60,832 nucleotides of DNA from Candidatus Melainabacteria bacterium (lineage in GTDB: Bacteria > Cyanobacteriota > Vampirovibrionia > Obscuribacterales > Obscuribacteraceae): positions 1 through 60,832 of the forward strand of contig PLZS01000039.1 in NCBI GenBank assembly GCA_003153555.1, written 5' to 3'. The notes beneath the pieces were generated by a model. The model saw nothing but the letters and a program-made list of their open reading frames with translations. It did not search any database and was not told the origin of the DNA. The translations under genes were made by a program, and so were the position numbers. Shown here piece by piece: positions 52,148 through 60,655 of this stretch; the first letter of the stretch is position 1; each line of letters starts with the position of its first letter.

Positions 52148-53797
52148 TTACGAATTTTCAATAGCAAGGTATGCAAACTCCTTGTCAAACTCGGCAAGCG
52201 AGAGCGTGAACTCTCCATTACCCAGATCTTTCAACGACTTGACATGTGAAGGATCAGAGCCGAGGTACTGCCACGGATTCCGTAAGGCAACAGTCTGAGT
52301 AGTTGGATCGTAAGCTAGAACTGAGTAAGCATGATGGTCAACAAGGTCTGTCTTAGCTTCAGTGAAAGAGACGATTGGCTGGCCACTGCTTAAAGCCCTG
52401 CTAAGCAAACTTCCAACCTCGGCATCAGAAGGCGGAGAAGAGAACTGGGACCCGGGCACATAAGTCTGGCCGTTGTCGTAGTTAAGCCCGACGCGTTGAT
52501 AGCTCTTACCGGTGAGAAGCTGCAGCGCTTTGGCAGGGTCGTCTCCATTATCGCTGGCAACTCTGCCTGTGTAATAACGGTGAGCTTTTTCGAGGACTGC
52601 CGCCAAGGCGCCGTTCTGATCTGCGGCAAATTGAGTTGTCTCGTCGGCGGTCGGTGCCTCAACGGTAACAGGGTGGCTCTGATCACCTGGAAAGGTAACG
52701 GTGTACGTGCCGTCTCGATTGTCGTGAATCATTTTCTTTACGGCGTTGGGATCTTCCTTAGCCAGTGAAGCCACAGAAGAGAGGAAATAACAATCTCCCA
52801 ACACCTCACCCTGGATCACTCCATTAGCATTGGGCCCGTCACCGCCGGGATTGGGATAAGGAGATTGAGTAAACTCAGAGTCCAATAGCTCTTTGCTCAG
52901 TTTATCGAAGGCCCCAGTCCCACTGTTTTCATATAAACTAGTATCAGAGATTGGGGGAATGAACTTTGCACCAGAGGCGGTATCATCTGTAAGGTTTCCA
53001 CTCGGATCGCATTGATCGAATTGTCCGTTTTTGTCGCGCTTCCATACGGTGCCATCGGCGTCCGTAACCTGAGTAACTAAGCCACTTTTGTACTTATACT
53101 GCACAATTCTACCGTCAGGATATTGATATTCAGTCAGATTTCCGTCCTTGTCGTAGCTTACTGCGCTACCATCTGGAAGAACCGCTTGCTTCGAGTTGTC
53201 ATTATTGGTAATAACATAGGTGCCGTCAGGCGCTGTGCATAGGCAATTGATTTCTCCATGGGCTTTAATCACATGACCGTTTTGATCGTACTCTATGTAG
53301 GTATCATCCGAATTCATCAACAAGGTGTGGTGATTAGGCTCAGTAACTTTAGTGATCAGGATTGCTCCCAGCGAATTTGAGCCATAGGAAAAGCGTCTGT
53401 CTGTGCCGTTTGGATAATCGACTTCGATGACATTGCCATCTCTATCTTTTTTGAGGCTGTTTTGTTGAATTTGCTGCTGAGATGCATCGGAATTCTGCTG
53501 GACACTTAGCTGGACAGCATCGCCTGCCGCTCGGGAAGTCTTGTTGCCTGGACTTTCGGCAATGTGGTGCACAGCGATGGTGCCGCCTAACTGATCGAGC
53601 TCAACCTTGGGAAGCAAACCGGAATCTTGCATCCTCTTTCCGGCATCCAACAAGTTCGCAACCAGTTGCTGTGAATTACCTTTGCCATCTAGTCTGAGCT
53701 TGATAATGTCTTCGTAGAGTTGACTTTGATCTGGCTTATTGCCCTTCACCACATCTCTAAAATCGCGAAGCAGAGTTTGAACATCTTGGTTCGACAT
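52148..53797 (-). CDS. Calpain-like cysteine protease with YD-like repeats
   Basis: From the ATG at 53797 (AAGGTGA 7 bases upstream) the product has 549 residues and no signal peptide. Residues 1-70 are a helical module ending in SGLLPKVELDQL, shared with the protein at 17012. Residues 115-290 contain YD/RHS-like beta repeats (YDQNGHVI, YDKDGNLTEYQYPDGRIVQYKY, DADGTVWKRDKNG). Residues 310-545 are a calpain (C2) catalytic domain: Cys336 in GEVLGDCYFLSS, His489 in DHHAYSVLAYD and Asn507 in LRNPWQ. All three catalytic residues are present. Calcium dependence cannot be judged. Confidence 0.92.
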   Translation of the reverse strand: MSNQDVQTLLRDFRDVVKGNKPDQSQLYEDIIKLRLDGKGNSQQLVANLLDAGKRMQDSGLLPKVELDQLGGTIAVHHIAESPGNKTSRAAGDAVQLSVQQNSDASQQQIQQNSLKKDRDGNVIEVDYPNGTDRRFSYGSNSLGAILITKVTEPNHHTLLMNSDDTYIEYDQNGHVIKAHGEINCLCTAPDGTYVITNNDNSKQAVLPDGSAVSYDKDGNLTEYQYPDGRIVQYKYKSGLVTQVTDADGTVWKRDKNGQFDQCDPSGNLTDDTASGAKFIPPISDTSLYENSGTGAFDKLSKELLDSEFTQSPYPNPGGDGPNANGVIQGEVLGDCYFLSSVASLAKEDPNAVKKMIHDNRDGTYTVTFPGDQSHPVTVEAPTADETTQFAADQNGALAAVLEKAHRYYTGRVASDNGDDPAKALQLLTGKSYQRVGLNYDNGQTYVPGSQFSSPPSDAEVGSLLSRALSSGQPIVSFTEAKTDLVDHHAYSVLAYDPTTQTVALRNPWQYLGSDPSHVKSLKDLGNGEFTLSLAEFDKEFAYLAIENS

Positions 53798-53876
53798 AGA
53801 ATCACCTTGTCGGTATGGAAAGATCAGAAAGCATCCAGAGCCAATCAATTCATTGATGCGACGAAATTGCGTTTGT

Positions 53877-54077
53877 TCATGTCTTGCACGAACGCAAGAT
53901 TTTCTTTAGCCAGTTAGCCAATATTGTTGGTAAGTTCATCGGTGCCGATGGCCTTGCAATCAGTCTGATGATGATGCAATAGTTTGCCAACTCGTATACC
54001 TGGTAGCGAGCAGATGCTCCAGGCAGTTGTGCTGTTGCTTGCTCGAATTGACGAGCGTCGGTGCTAGTGTTTGTCAA
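53877..54077 (-). CDS. Small protein, 66 aa, preceding the calpain gene
   Basis: A very good AAGGAG ribosome binding site 7 bases before a TTG codon, and an 80-base gap to the calpain-like gene on the same strand, argue for a real gene. The peptide is Ala- and Gln-rich at first, then has a moderately hydrophobic stretch (YCIIIRLIA) and a basic C-terminus (NWLKKILRSCKT). It could be a chaperone, inhibitor or propeptide-like partner of the protease, but that is only positional inference. Confidence 0.5.
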   Translation of the reverse strand: MTNTSTDARQFEQATAQLPGASARYQVYELANYCIIIRLIARPSAPMNLPTILANWLKKILRSCKT

Positions 54078-54495
54078 GATTCGTCTCCTTATTCAATCGA
54101 CATAGTCGCTGAACGACCTCGCACCTAAGGGTGGTGCGAAACTCTCAAGCCGCAAGAGATCATGGAGCGCGGCGTCACTCAGCTATATTGAGGGGTATGG
54201 AGAGAATTATTGCCGCAAAGTATGACAATCTAATGACCAACAGGAATCAAAGTCGGGAAGTCCATTCGTTCTCTTGCATAGCAAAAGACGGTGCTGAAAT
54301 GCTGCTGAGAAGAATAACTGATTGAAGCATTGCTGCAAGGAGTTTGGATTTGGTGTTCATAATTGCTCACTGTACAGCCACGCGCCCACAAGAAGTTGTA
54401 GTCGCAAACGGGTTTGAAAATTGTTGGAATGTCGCGTGCAATGTTGTGCACTGTGCGTGGTGTCAGTGATCGAACGGGGCGAAGATGTGAATCAG
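54078..54495. other. Intergenic stretch of about 420 bp
   Basis: Only short frames occur here. The best (54197-54325, plus strand, 42 codons after GAGGGG) has poor spacing to its ribosome binding site and no recognisable product. A fragment ATGGAGCGCGGCG near 54161 resembles the head of the REP-like repeats but lacks the palindrome. Confidence 0.4.
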
Positions 54496-55374
54496 TTATT
54501 TGTTCTTGCAAATCAAAAAGGTAGCTATGGTTGTGCCAATAATGATCATGGCTGCCGCAGCCAAGAATGTAGTCAGACAGAAGCCCAGCAGTGACTGCAT
54601 ACTCTGCAGCTGATTGCCTAACACAGCGAAGCGAGTGTCCAAAGCAGCGAAGCGAGCGTCCAAAGCAGCGAAGCGAGCATCTAAAGCCGCAAAGCGCTTA
54701 TCTAAAGCGGCAAAGCGTGTGCCCAAGACGGAAAAGCGAGTATCTAATGCAGCGAACCGAGGATCTAATGCAGCGAAGCGAGCGTCCAAGGCAACTAGGC
54801 GTGGAGCTAAGTTGGCGAGGCGACTATCCACAGAAGTCAGTGGGCGCACAATTCCATGAATAGGATGGCGCAACTGTGCAATTGGATTCTTGAGGTCGAC
54901 AATTGGCTGCCTGAGCCTGTTTACCTCAGTTTGCAGTCTTTTAAAATCCAGTTGCATGCTAGCCATCTGATCAATTGTAAGTTCAATCTTTTCTTGCAGC
55001 TTGCTTCCTTGTCCCTGAAGATCCGACGCCTGTTGCTGCACCCCAGAAAGTCGTTTCTCCAGCTCCGGCATTCGTTGCTGCAACGCGTCTAAGGGAACAG
55101 TCAATCTCCCAATCTGCCCTTCCAACTTGATGGCCTCGTCCTGCAAGCGGACTACCGGTTTGAATAACCATCCACCCGTAGAGGACTTAACCGATTTCTT
55201 TCGGTCAAATTTGATGGGGGCTGGAGAAATCGCCATCAAAGGCTCGTCGTCGCTTTTTAGAGCATGAACGGTAGCGGTGTCATTCGCAAAGCAAAATAGC
55301 TGCGAGCTGGCAAGCACAAGCCCAATCAGAGAAAGTGCAATGGCCAAAGATTTAGATTGGGCATAGCAGTGCAT
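54496..55374 (-). CDS. Exported coiled-coil protein with heptad repeats and C-terminal membrane anchor
   Basis: The 292-residue product starts at the ATG at 55374 (a TTG at 55386 is possible). It has a signal peptide or anchor (residues 8-30), a first coiled coil (about 75-155; LKLEGQIGRLTVPLDAL, QQASDLQGQGSKLQEKI), a proline-broken hinge, then ten heptads of the type R-F-A-A-L-D-x (about 182-255) and a C-terminal membrane segment (about 262-285). The design, a rod held at both ends to membranes or with a tail anchor, suggests a spacer or envelope-linking protein. The heptads are encoded by a 21-bp tandem repeat. Confidence 0.8.
   Translation of the reverse strand: MHCYAQSKSLAIALSLIGLVLASSQLFCFANDTATVHALKSDDEPLMAISPAPIKFDRKKSVKSSTGGWLFKPVVRLQDEAIKLEGQIGRLTVPLDALQQRMPELEKRLSGVQQQASDLQGQGSKLQEKIELTIDQMASMQLDFKRLQTEVNRLRQPIVDLKNPIAQLRHPIHGIVRPLTSVDSRLANLAPRLVALDARFAALDPRFAALDTRFSVLGTRFAALDKRFAALDARFAALDARFAALDTRFAVLGNQLQSMQSLLGFCLTTFLAAAAMIIIGTTIATFLICKNK
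54622..54831 (-). repeat. 21-bp coding minisatellite (10 units)
   Basis: About ten 21-base units related to GCAGCGAAGCGAGCGTCCAAA (plus-strand view) run in frame through the coiled-coil gene; units near 54622-54684 are almost identical while those toward 54831 are diverged. Copy number is likely to vary between strains, lengthening or shortening the rod by whole heptads. Confidence 0.8.
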
Positions 55375-55392
55375 ATTCCATCGCAATGGTGC

Positions 55393-55671
55393 TTAATTGT
55401 TGCTTGAATTTTGTATCGGCACCGCCTCTATCTTACTCGGCTGCCGAATCTCTTCATCTGTAGAAAGGTTGATTTCTTGCTGACCATCAGGATGATTGAT
55501 GCAAAGCAAGTAACCCAACGCCGCTGCACCAGGATCTTGGTATTGACGACGACCCAAAATGGAAAGTGAAGAAACAAGCCTTCCTTCGTCTCTCTCAGCG
55601 GAACAATTTGGAGAACCATGGAGTATAACTGTGCTGTATTCGGCTGGCGGACTTGACGACGCCGGTTGCAA
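55393..55671 (-). CDS. Hypothetical protein, 92 aa
   Basis: This minus-strand frame ends 18 bases before the coiled-coil gene and might be co-transcribed with it. The product is hydrophilic, Ser/Pro-rich at the N-terminus, with a possible small domain (AAALGYLLCINHPDGQQEINLSTDEEI). The only start codons are TTG-type without a clear ribosome binding site, so the gene is uncertain and no family is recognised. Confidence 0.4.
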   Translation of the reverse strand: MQPASSSPPAEYSTVILHGSPNCSAERDEGRLVSSLSILGRRQYQDPGAAALGYLLCINHPDGQQEINLSTDEEIRQPSKIEAVPIQNSSNN

Positions 55672-55709
55672 TAGTTAAAAGGCTCAATTGACGGATTTTG
55701 TGATCACCC

Positions 55710-56813
55710 ATGTCAGAAAGCACTCCTGATTTGAAGATTGAACGTGGCTTCTTTCGCGTCTATTTTATCCACGATGTCGCAGACACCATTGATCTGTCCG
55801 CGTTGAAAAACGCTGAACGCGGTTTCGAACAGAAACCGCTGAATTTGAAAGCGGCAGCTTCGCCAAACTACATTCAGTTTGCGATTCCACCGTTGGTGGC
55901 GACTTTGCCGGATTTAAAGATAGCGCACCATACGGCAATTGTGCGGCTTAAACTCTACGACTACGGAACAGTGTCGTTGCGATTCTCCTTCCCCTTTTCC
56001 GGCTCTTGGGAAGAGTTCAGTGAACTCTCCCGCTCTATGAAACAATCCACGGAGCTATATGAGAAAGCGACCGAATTGCTTCAAGATACGTTGAAACGAA
56101 TCAACCATGCTTTAATGCAGCCGCACATCCCATTGCTTGAAGATTATTTCGTCTTTCAAGTAGAAGCGTTCTCTTCTCCTATAACAGCCACGTCCTTGCT
56201 TGGGGATTGTCGAGCAGAACTTGCCTCCCTCATGATGTGGGAGGAGAAACATCTAACTATCTCCGAACAAGACGAGGTGCTTCGCGTTCACTTCAGCTAT
56301 TTCGAGACTGATTTAGTGGTGGTGCAGTGGGATGATGCCTTTGTCTACGAAGTTGGAGAATGCGCACAAGCAGTTGAAGATATCCTTGAATTCGCAAACA
56401 CTCAACTCGTTGAGTTCCGGACGTATGATGCTCGATTGGATGCGGAATTGGACGAAATCTATAAATGGAACATGGTGAGAAAACGCCCAACCGTCCTTGG
56501 TCGACGGGCGGCGCTTCAGCGCATCGACCAGCTTCGAAACTTAATAATCGATGTGCGTGACCTATCAGACCGATCAAGTAATGCTCTAAAAGTGATTGGC
56601 GAGGCCTTCTATGCCAGACTGTACAGAGCGATCGCAGCCAGACTCGGACTGGCCGACTGGGAACAGCAGATTGAATCAAAGCTCAACAGCGTCGCCGAAA
56701 TTTATCGCTTTGCCACAGACCAGGCTCAATACACTCGCAGCGAGTTTTTGGAAATCGTGATTATTGCCTTGATTACGATTGAAATCGCCCTGAGTTTGTT
56801 TGGGCACCACTGA
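55710..56813 (+). CDS. DUF155/RMD1-like membrane-anchored protein
   Basis: The 367-residue protein has a large soluble N-terminal part and a single C-terminal membrane segment (FLEIVIIALITIEIALSLF) a few residues from the end. The C-terminal third (DEIYKW ... RRAALQRIDQLRNLIIDVRDLSDRSSNALKV ... FYARLYRAIAARLGLADWEQQIESKLNSVAEIYRFATDQ) follows the plan of the DUF155/RMD1 family, in which long helices precede a tail anchor. RMD1-like proteins act in organelle or membrane dynamics in eukaryotes; the bacterial role is unknown. Similarity is by layout and should be treated as moderate evidence. Confidence 0.65.
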   Translation: MSESTPDLKIERGFFRVYFIHDVADTIDLSALKNAERGFEQKPLNLKAAASPNYIQFAIPPLVATLPDLKIAHHTAIVRLKLYDYGTVSLRFSFPFSGSWEEFSELSRSMKQSTELYEKATELLQDTLKRINHALMQPHIPLLEDYFVFQVEAFSSPITATSLLGDCRAELASLMMWEEKHLTISEQDEVLRVHFSYFETDLVVVQWDDAFVYEVGECAQAVEDILEFANTQLVEFRTYDARLDAELDEIYKWNMVRKRPTVLGRRAALQRIDQLRNLIIDVRDLSDRSSNALKVIGEAFYARLYRAIAARLGLADWEQQIESKLNSVAEIYRFATDQAQYTRSEFLEIVIIALITIEIALSLFGHH

Positions 56814-56854
56814 CTAATGCTCAGTTTGCGCCCGGCTAGGCAAAGACCTCAAAG

Positions 56855-57796
56855 GTGAAAAAAATTGCAATGAGGAAACCCATACAAACAGCCTGTGCAT
56901 TAGCAGTTTCTTGTGCTTTCCAGTTTTCCGCCTGCTTAGCACGAGGAGAAGTACACGCAGATAAGACAGTCAGCGGTGTTCTCGAAAAGAGGGACATTTT
57001 CTACACTCACGATCAAAACCCGAACCGATCGCTTGATCTCTTTTTGCCGCGTGATGCGGTCAAGCCGTTGCCGCTCGTGATACTTATTCACGGAGGTGGC
57101 TGGTCTGGCGGAGACAAAGCCCATTTCGATTATCTTGCAAAAGTTTTAGCAGAAAAAGGTTTCGCCGCCGCATCAATCAATTATCGTCTTTCAAAGGAAG
57201 CTGTCTGGCCTGCGGCAGCATTCGACTGTAAGGCGGCGGTGAGATGGTTCAGAGCTCATTCCAAAGAGTATTCTATCGATCCAAATAAAATAGCAGTGGG
57301 AGGGCATTCTGCTGGCGCACATCTATCTGCCTTTCTTGCAGCGAGTAACGGTGTAAAAAAATTTGACCGAGGCGATAATCTCGATCAGTCAAGCGATGTT
57401 CAAGCGGAATTATGGTATTCCGGGGTTGCGAATCTCGTCACCCGAGCAACTACGCGTGGCTATGAGGTTGTACAGAATCCTCATAGCGACGAATCAAGCT
57501 TACTTGGTAGGCCCATTTTGGAGAATCGAGCTTTAGCGATGGATGCAAGCCCGGTTTCATGGGTCTCTGCGCGAAGCGCCCCTTTCTATTTCGTCGCTGG
57601 CACGGCTGATAAGTTAGTACCGCCGCAGCAAGTCGACGAGATGGTGCAAGCACTGAATAAGTTCGGCATATACTCCGAAGTCCACATGATTTCTGGCGCT
57701 GGACATGCTGCTCCAGAGTTTTGGGACGTGGAACATCTAAACATGATGCTGACTTTCCTGAAACGAGCACTAAAGCTGAAGTTCAGTACTGCTTGA
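56855..57796 (+). CDS. Secreted alpha/beta hydrolase (esterase, BD-FAE-like)
   Basis: A signal peptide or lipobox-less leader (hydrophobic from about residue 11, cysteines near 27) precedes the esterase domain. The oxyanion motif is IHGGGWSGG near residue 79, the nucleophile Ser lies in GGHSAGAHLSAF near 150, the acid Asp in AGTADKLVPP near 253, and the His in GAGHAAPEFW near 287. This is the layout of carboxylesterases and feruloyl/acetyl esterases of the hormone-sensitive lipase/BD-FAE type. The start is GTG at 56855 or ATG 15 bases later. Substrate unknown. Confidence 0.87.
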   Translation: MKKIAMRKPIQTACALAVSCAFQFSACLARGEVHADKTVSGVLEKRDIFYTHDQNPNRSLDLFLPRDAVKPLPLVILIHGGGWSGGDKAHFDYLAKVLAEKGFAAASINYRLSKEAVWPAAAFDCKAAVRWFRAHSKEYSIDPNKIAVGGHSAGAHLSAFLAASNGVKKFDRGDNLDQSSDVQAELWYSGVANLVTRATTRGYEVVQNPHSDESSLLGRPILENRALAMDASPVSWVSARSAPFYFVAGTADKLVPPQQVDEMVQALNKFGIYSEVHMISGAGHAAPEFWDVEHLNMMLTFLKRALKLKFSTA

Positions 57797-57894
57797 GCAT
57801 TGGCGAAATAAATTTCTGATTTAGTGTTTTGCGGGCAGCGCCGCTGTAGTTATGTATTGGTAACAGTGCGTGACTAATCTATAAAGGTAAAAAG

Positions 57895-59556
57895 ATGACC
57901 AGGAATCTACCCGTGGATAAACCAGATGTTTGCGACGTAAGGCGCGAAACCGGCGACCCAAGAAAGAGCGCTACGGCTTGTTCAGTTGAAGCGCAGGATT
58001 TAATGCGCGCGAACGCGCCGGGTCAGACTCGTCCGGTCGATGCAATCCAAACAGGCAGACCGGGGGATTTCCCACCAGCGCTCACACTGCAGGATAGGTC
58101 GTCCAATCCCAGCGGACCTGTGGACAATGGGGCGCTGAAACAGCAGACAGCGGTGCTGTTTAACCCCGGCGCGAGCCCAGAGCAAAAGCTCGCTTGCATT
58201 CAGAGTCTGTGTGATGCAGGTCTGAAAGAGTTGGCGTACCGCGACCAATCCGGAAATCATATGTTGCGATTGGAAAAAATTCCTGTCGGCGAGAGCGGGC
58301 GCTCAATGGTGCACCTGTTTGGCACAGACGAAAACGGTCAGCAGCGTACAATCCTGCGGGGAATTTCCCAGGCCGACGGAAACTTTAGCAATGAAAAAGA
58401 TCAGCAGGGACAAGCGGTTGATTTCTATGGATTAGGCAAAGGGTTGCTCGACCGAGCGAACAATCCCGATGTCTTCATTCCGAATCAAAACATGGATGCC
58501 AGAACTCCACTAAATCAAAACGGTGATGTTCGCAATCCAAACGAACTTTACTGTCCAAGCCCGTACGACTCAAGATCCGGTGCGGGAAATGATTATCCTA
58601 ATAAGAATGGTGGCGAACAATATCGTCAGGACTCGGACGCATGGCGACGCTCAAATCCATTCGACAAAAATTATGATCCAAGATATGCGCAGTCTTTAGA
58701 CGGAAACTCACAAGGCTACGATTCATTCGATCCTCGATACAAGCCAAATCCAAATGCAGATCCTCGCTATCGTCCGAATCCTAGCTACAATCCGAATCCT
58801 AACAACAGGAATGCAGATCCTCGCTATAATCCAAATCCTTATGAACCTAATCCGGATCCCTACGATCAAAATTCCAGGGAGAGACCGAATCCGTACCGCA
58901 GAAATCCATCGGAACAAACACCATACAATCAAACTGACGCGCCGCTGGACAACAACAACGCAGACAACTTAAACAAATTCTCTCGCAACGCCAATGACCG
59001 CAACAATTTTTATGCGCATCAGAACGATGGCAACAGTTGTTCTGCATTCAGCATGGCGATGATGGCTAGTGACTGGAACACCGGTCATCCACCGAGCGAT
59101 TCGGAGAGTTCTCATTGGAAGCAGATCGCTGGCACAATCGGGCATGGCTACCGCGGCTCTCTCAACCAAGTCGCTTCCAACCTGAAAGAAGGCATCCCAG
59201 GGCTGGAGACGAAAGTCTACAACTACGGCATGGGGCGAGTCGGACCGAATGCTATGCAGGACCTGAATCGGGAATTAGCGCAAGGACACACGGCAGTGGC
59301 GAAGGTGATAAACCCGCATACAGGAAACGCGCACTATATTTACATTGCCGGAAGATCGGCGAGTGGCGATTATGTCCTGGGCGATCCGGATCGCAAAAAT
59401 CCGCACCAGCAGCCAATAAGCGGTGACCGTCTGATGCACATGATGTCTGCACGGGATGGATTTGTGGCTGGGTGGAAAAATTCGCAAAGCGGCGCCACCA
59501 GAGTGCAGGGAAGCGCAGCCAATCGATATGCAATGGCGCATCAACAACTCGGGTAA
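57895..59556 (+). CDS. C39-like papain-fold protein with Asn-Pro-rich linker
   Basis: The 553-residue protein has no signal peptide. Residues 85-180 form a beta-rich module (DRSGNHMLRLEKIP-like, GQQRTILRGI). Residues 205-360 are a low-complexity linker with repeats of the type D-P-R-Y-x-P-N-P. The C-terminal domain (about 375-535) looks like a peptidase C39/papain fold: Cys in DGNSCSAFSMAM near 383, His in GNAHYIYIAG near 481 and Asp in VLGDPDRKNP near 497. It may be a protease or an inactive binding relative. AAAGGT precedes the ATG. Confidence 0.8.
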   Translation: MTRNLPVDKPDVCDVRRETGDPRKSATACSVEAQDLMRANAPGQTRPVDAIQTGRPGDFPPALTLQDRSSNPSGPVDNGALKQQTAVLFNPGASPEQKLACIQSLCDAGLKELAYRDQSGNHMLRLEKIPVGESGRSMVHLFGTDENGQQRTILRGISQADGNFSNEKDQQGQAVDFYGLGKGLLDRANNPDVFIPNQNMDARTPLNQNGDVRNPNELYCPSPYDSRSGAGNDYPNKNGGEQYRQDSDAWRRSNPFDKNYDPRYAQSLDGNSQGYDSFDPRYKPNPNADPRYRPNPSYNPNPNNRNADPRYNPNPYEPNPDPYDQNSRERPNPYRRNPSEQTPYNQTDAPLDNNNADNLNKFSRNANDRNNFYAHQNDGNSCSAFSMAMMASDWNTGHPPSDSESSHWKQIAGTIGHGYRGSLNQVASNLKEGIPGLETKVYNYGMGRVGPNAMQDLNRELAQGHTAVAKVINPHTGNAHYIYIAGRSASGDYVLGDPDRKNPHQQPISGDRLMHMMSARDGFVAGWKNSQSGATRVQGSAANRYAMAHQQLG

Positions 59557-59799
59557 ACGCACATCATCTATGAATGGGAAATTCATGACGTTGGCGTTGG
59601 TCTGCCGCCACTTGCACAATGCTAATTGTAATGTTCATTGACTATTTTTTTTAGGGACTATCGAGCGTCGTCCTTACGAAGCCGTTTGACGAGTTTTTGA
59701 CGTACGTTGCGGCATGATCAGCGATACGAACTAGATGGTGTGGCCGAACGTGTAAGCACGCATCAGATGTCGAATGACCTAATCATAATGGGAGCAGTC

Positions 59800-60642
59800 A
59801 TGCACGCACAAAATTTCAAGACGAATATCACCGCCGGAACAATCTTTTCACAGTCGTTCGCCACTAAAGCCAATGCGCGAACAATCAGTAGCTCGCGATA
59901 CGCTTATGGTGTGCGAGCCACAAGGTACAGAAAGAACGGCAGTCGTGCCAAGGCTGTGCCTGGCCCTGACAGATCCAAGCTTGCTCTCCTCAATACCCTT
60001 GTCCGTCTACTACCTGACAAGGCGGAGCCATACTACAATCGAGGCACCATGTTGCTTGAATTGGGAGAGATACATAATGCGATCAGCGACTTCGCGCAGG
60101 CGATTGCCGTGGATGGTAGTTTCGCCCTGGCGTATTCGAATCGCGGCAGCGCACTGAACCTGATCGGGCGATATTATGAAGCAATTGTCGACTTCGACTG
60201 CGCTATAAAATTGGATCCTAGACTACCTCATCCGCTCTACGGACGTGCACAAGCTTATTTACGGCTTGCCCAATACCAGAAAGCAATTGATGGTTTCAGC
60301 GATTACATCAAGATCTGCCCCAATGATCCAATACCATACGTCGAGCGTGGGAAGGCATACTACCACCATGCACGGAATGACGAAGCCGCAACTGACTATA
60401 GTATGGCAATAGAACTTGATCCGAATTTCGTCGAGGCTTACGCATGCAGAGCATTGCTGCATGCGAATGCAGGAAATTATGTTGCAGCTGTTGACGATCT
60501 GACGAAGGCAATCTCGCTCGACAAGAACTACCCTCCTGCCTACGTGTTGCGTAGTGCTCTTTATAGAGAATTAGGAAACACGCAATGGATAGAAGATAGG
60601 AAGCGCGCCCTTGAGCTGGATAGCAATTTAAACCTTTGGTGA
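59800..60642 (+). CDS. TPR repeat protein
   Basis: The start at 59800 follows GGGAG by 5 bases; the frame extends to 59707. The 280-residue product has a basic, unstructured N-terminus of about 65 residues and six TPR units of 34 residues (for example PYYNRGTMLLELGEIHNAISDF, AYSNRGSALNLIGRYYEAIVDF, PYVERGKAYYHHARNDEAATDY). The units have the YxxRGxA...AIxDF form common in cyanobacterial-type TPR proteins. Presumably a protein-interaction scaffold; no enzyme domain. Confidence 0.87.
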   Translation: MHAQNFKTNITAGTIFSQSFATKANARTISSSRYAYGVRATRYRKNGSRAKAVPGPDRSKLALLNTLVRLLPDKAEPYYNRGTMLLELGEIHNAISDFAQAIAVDGSFALAYSNRGSALNLIGRYYEAIVDFDCAIKLDPRLPHPLYGRAQAYLRLAQYQKAIDGFSDYIKICPNDPIPYVERGKAYYHHARNDEAATDYSMAIELDPNFVEAYACRALLHANAGNYVAAVDDLTKAISLDKNYPPAYVLRSALYRELGNTQWIEDRKRALELDSNLNLW

Positions 60643-60655
60643 CGAAACCCCAAAA

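Noticed and set aside
54131..54325. 64-codon plus-strand ORF between the calpain and coiled-coil genes
   Set aside because: No proper ribosome binding site spacing, no recognisable domain, and the extension upstream overlaps a REP-like fragment.
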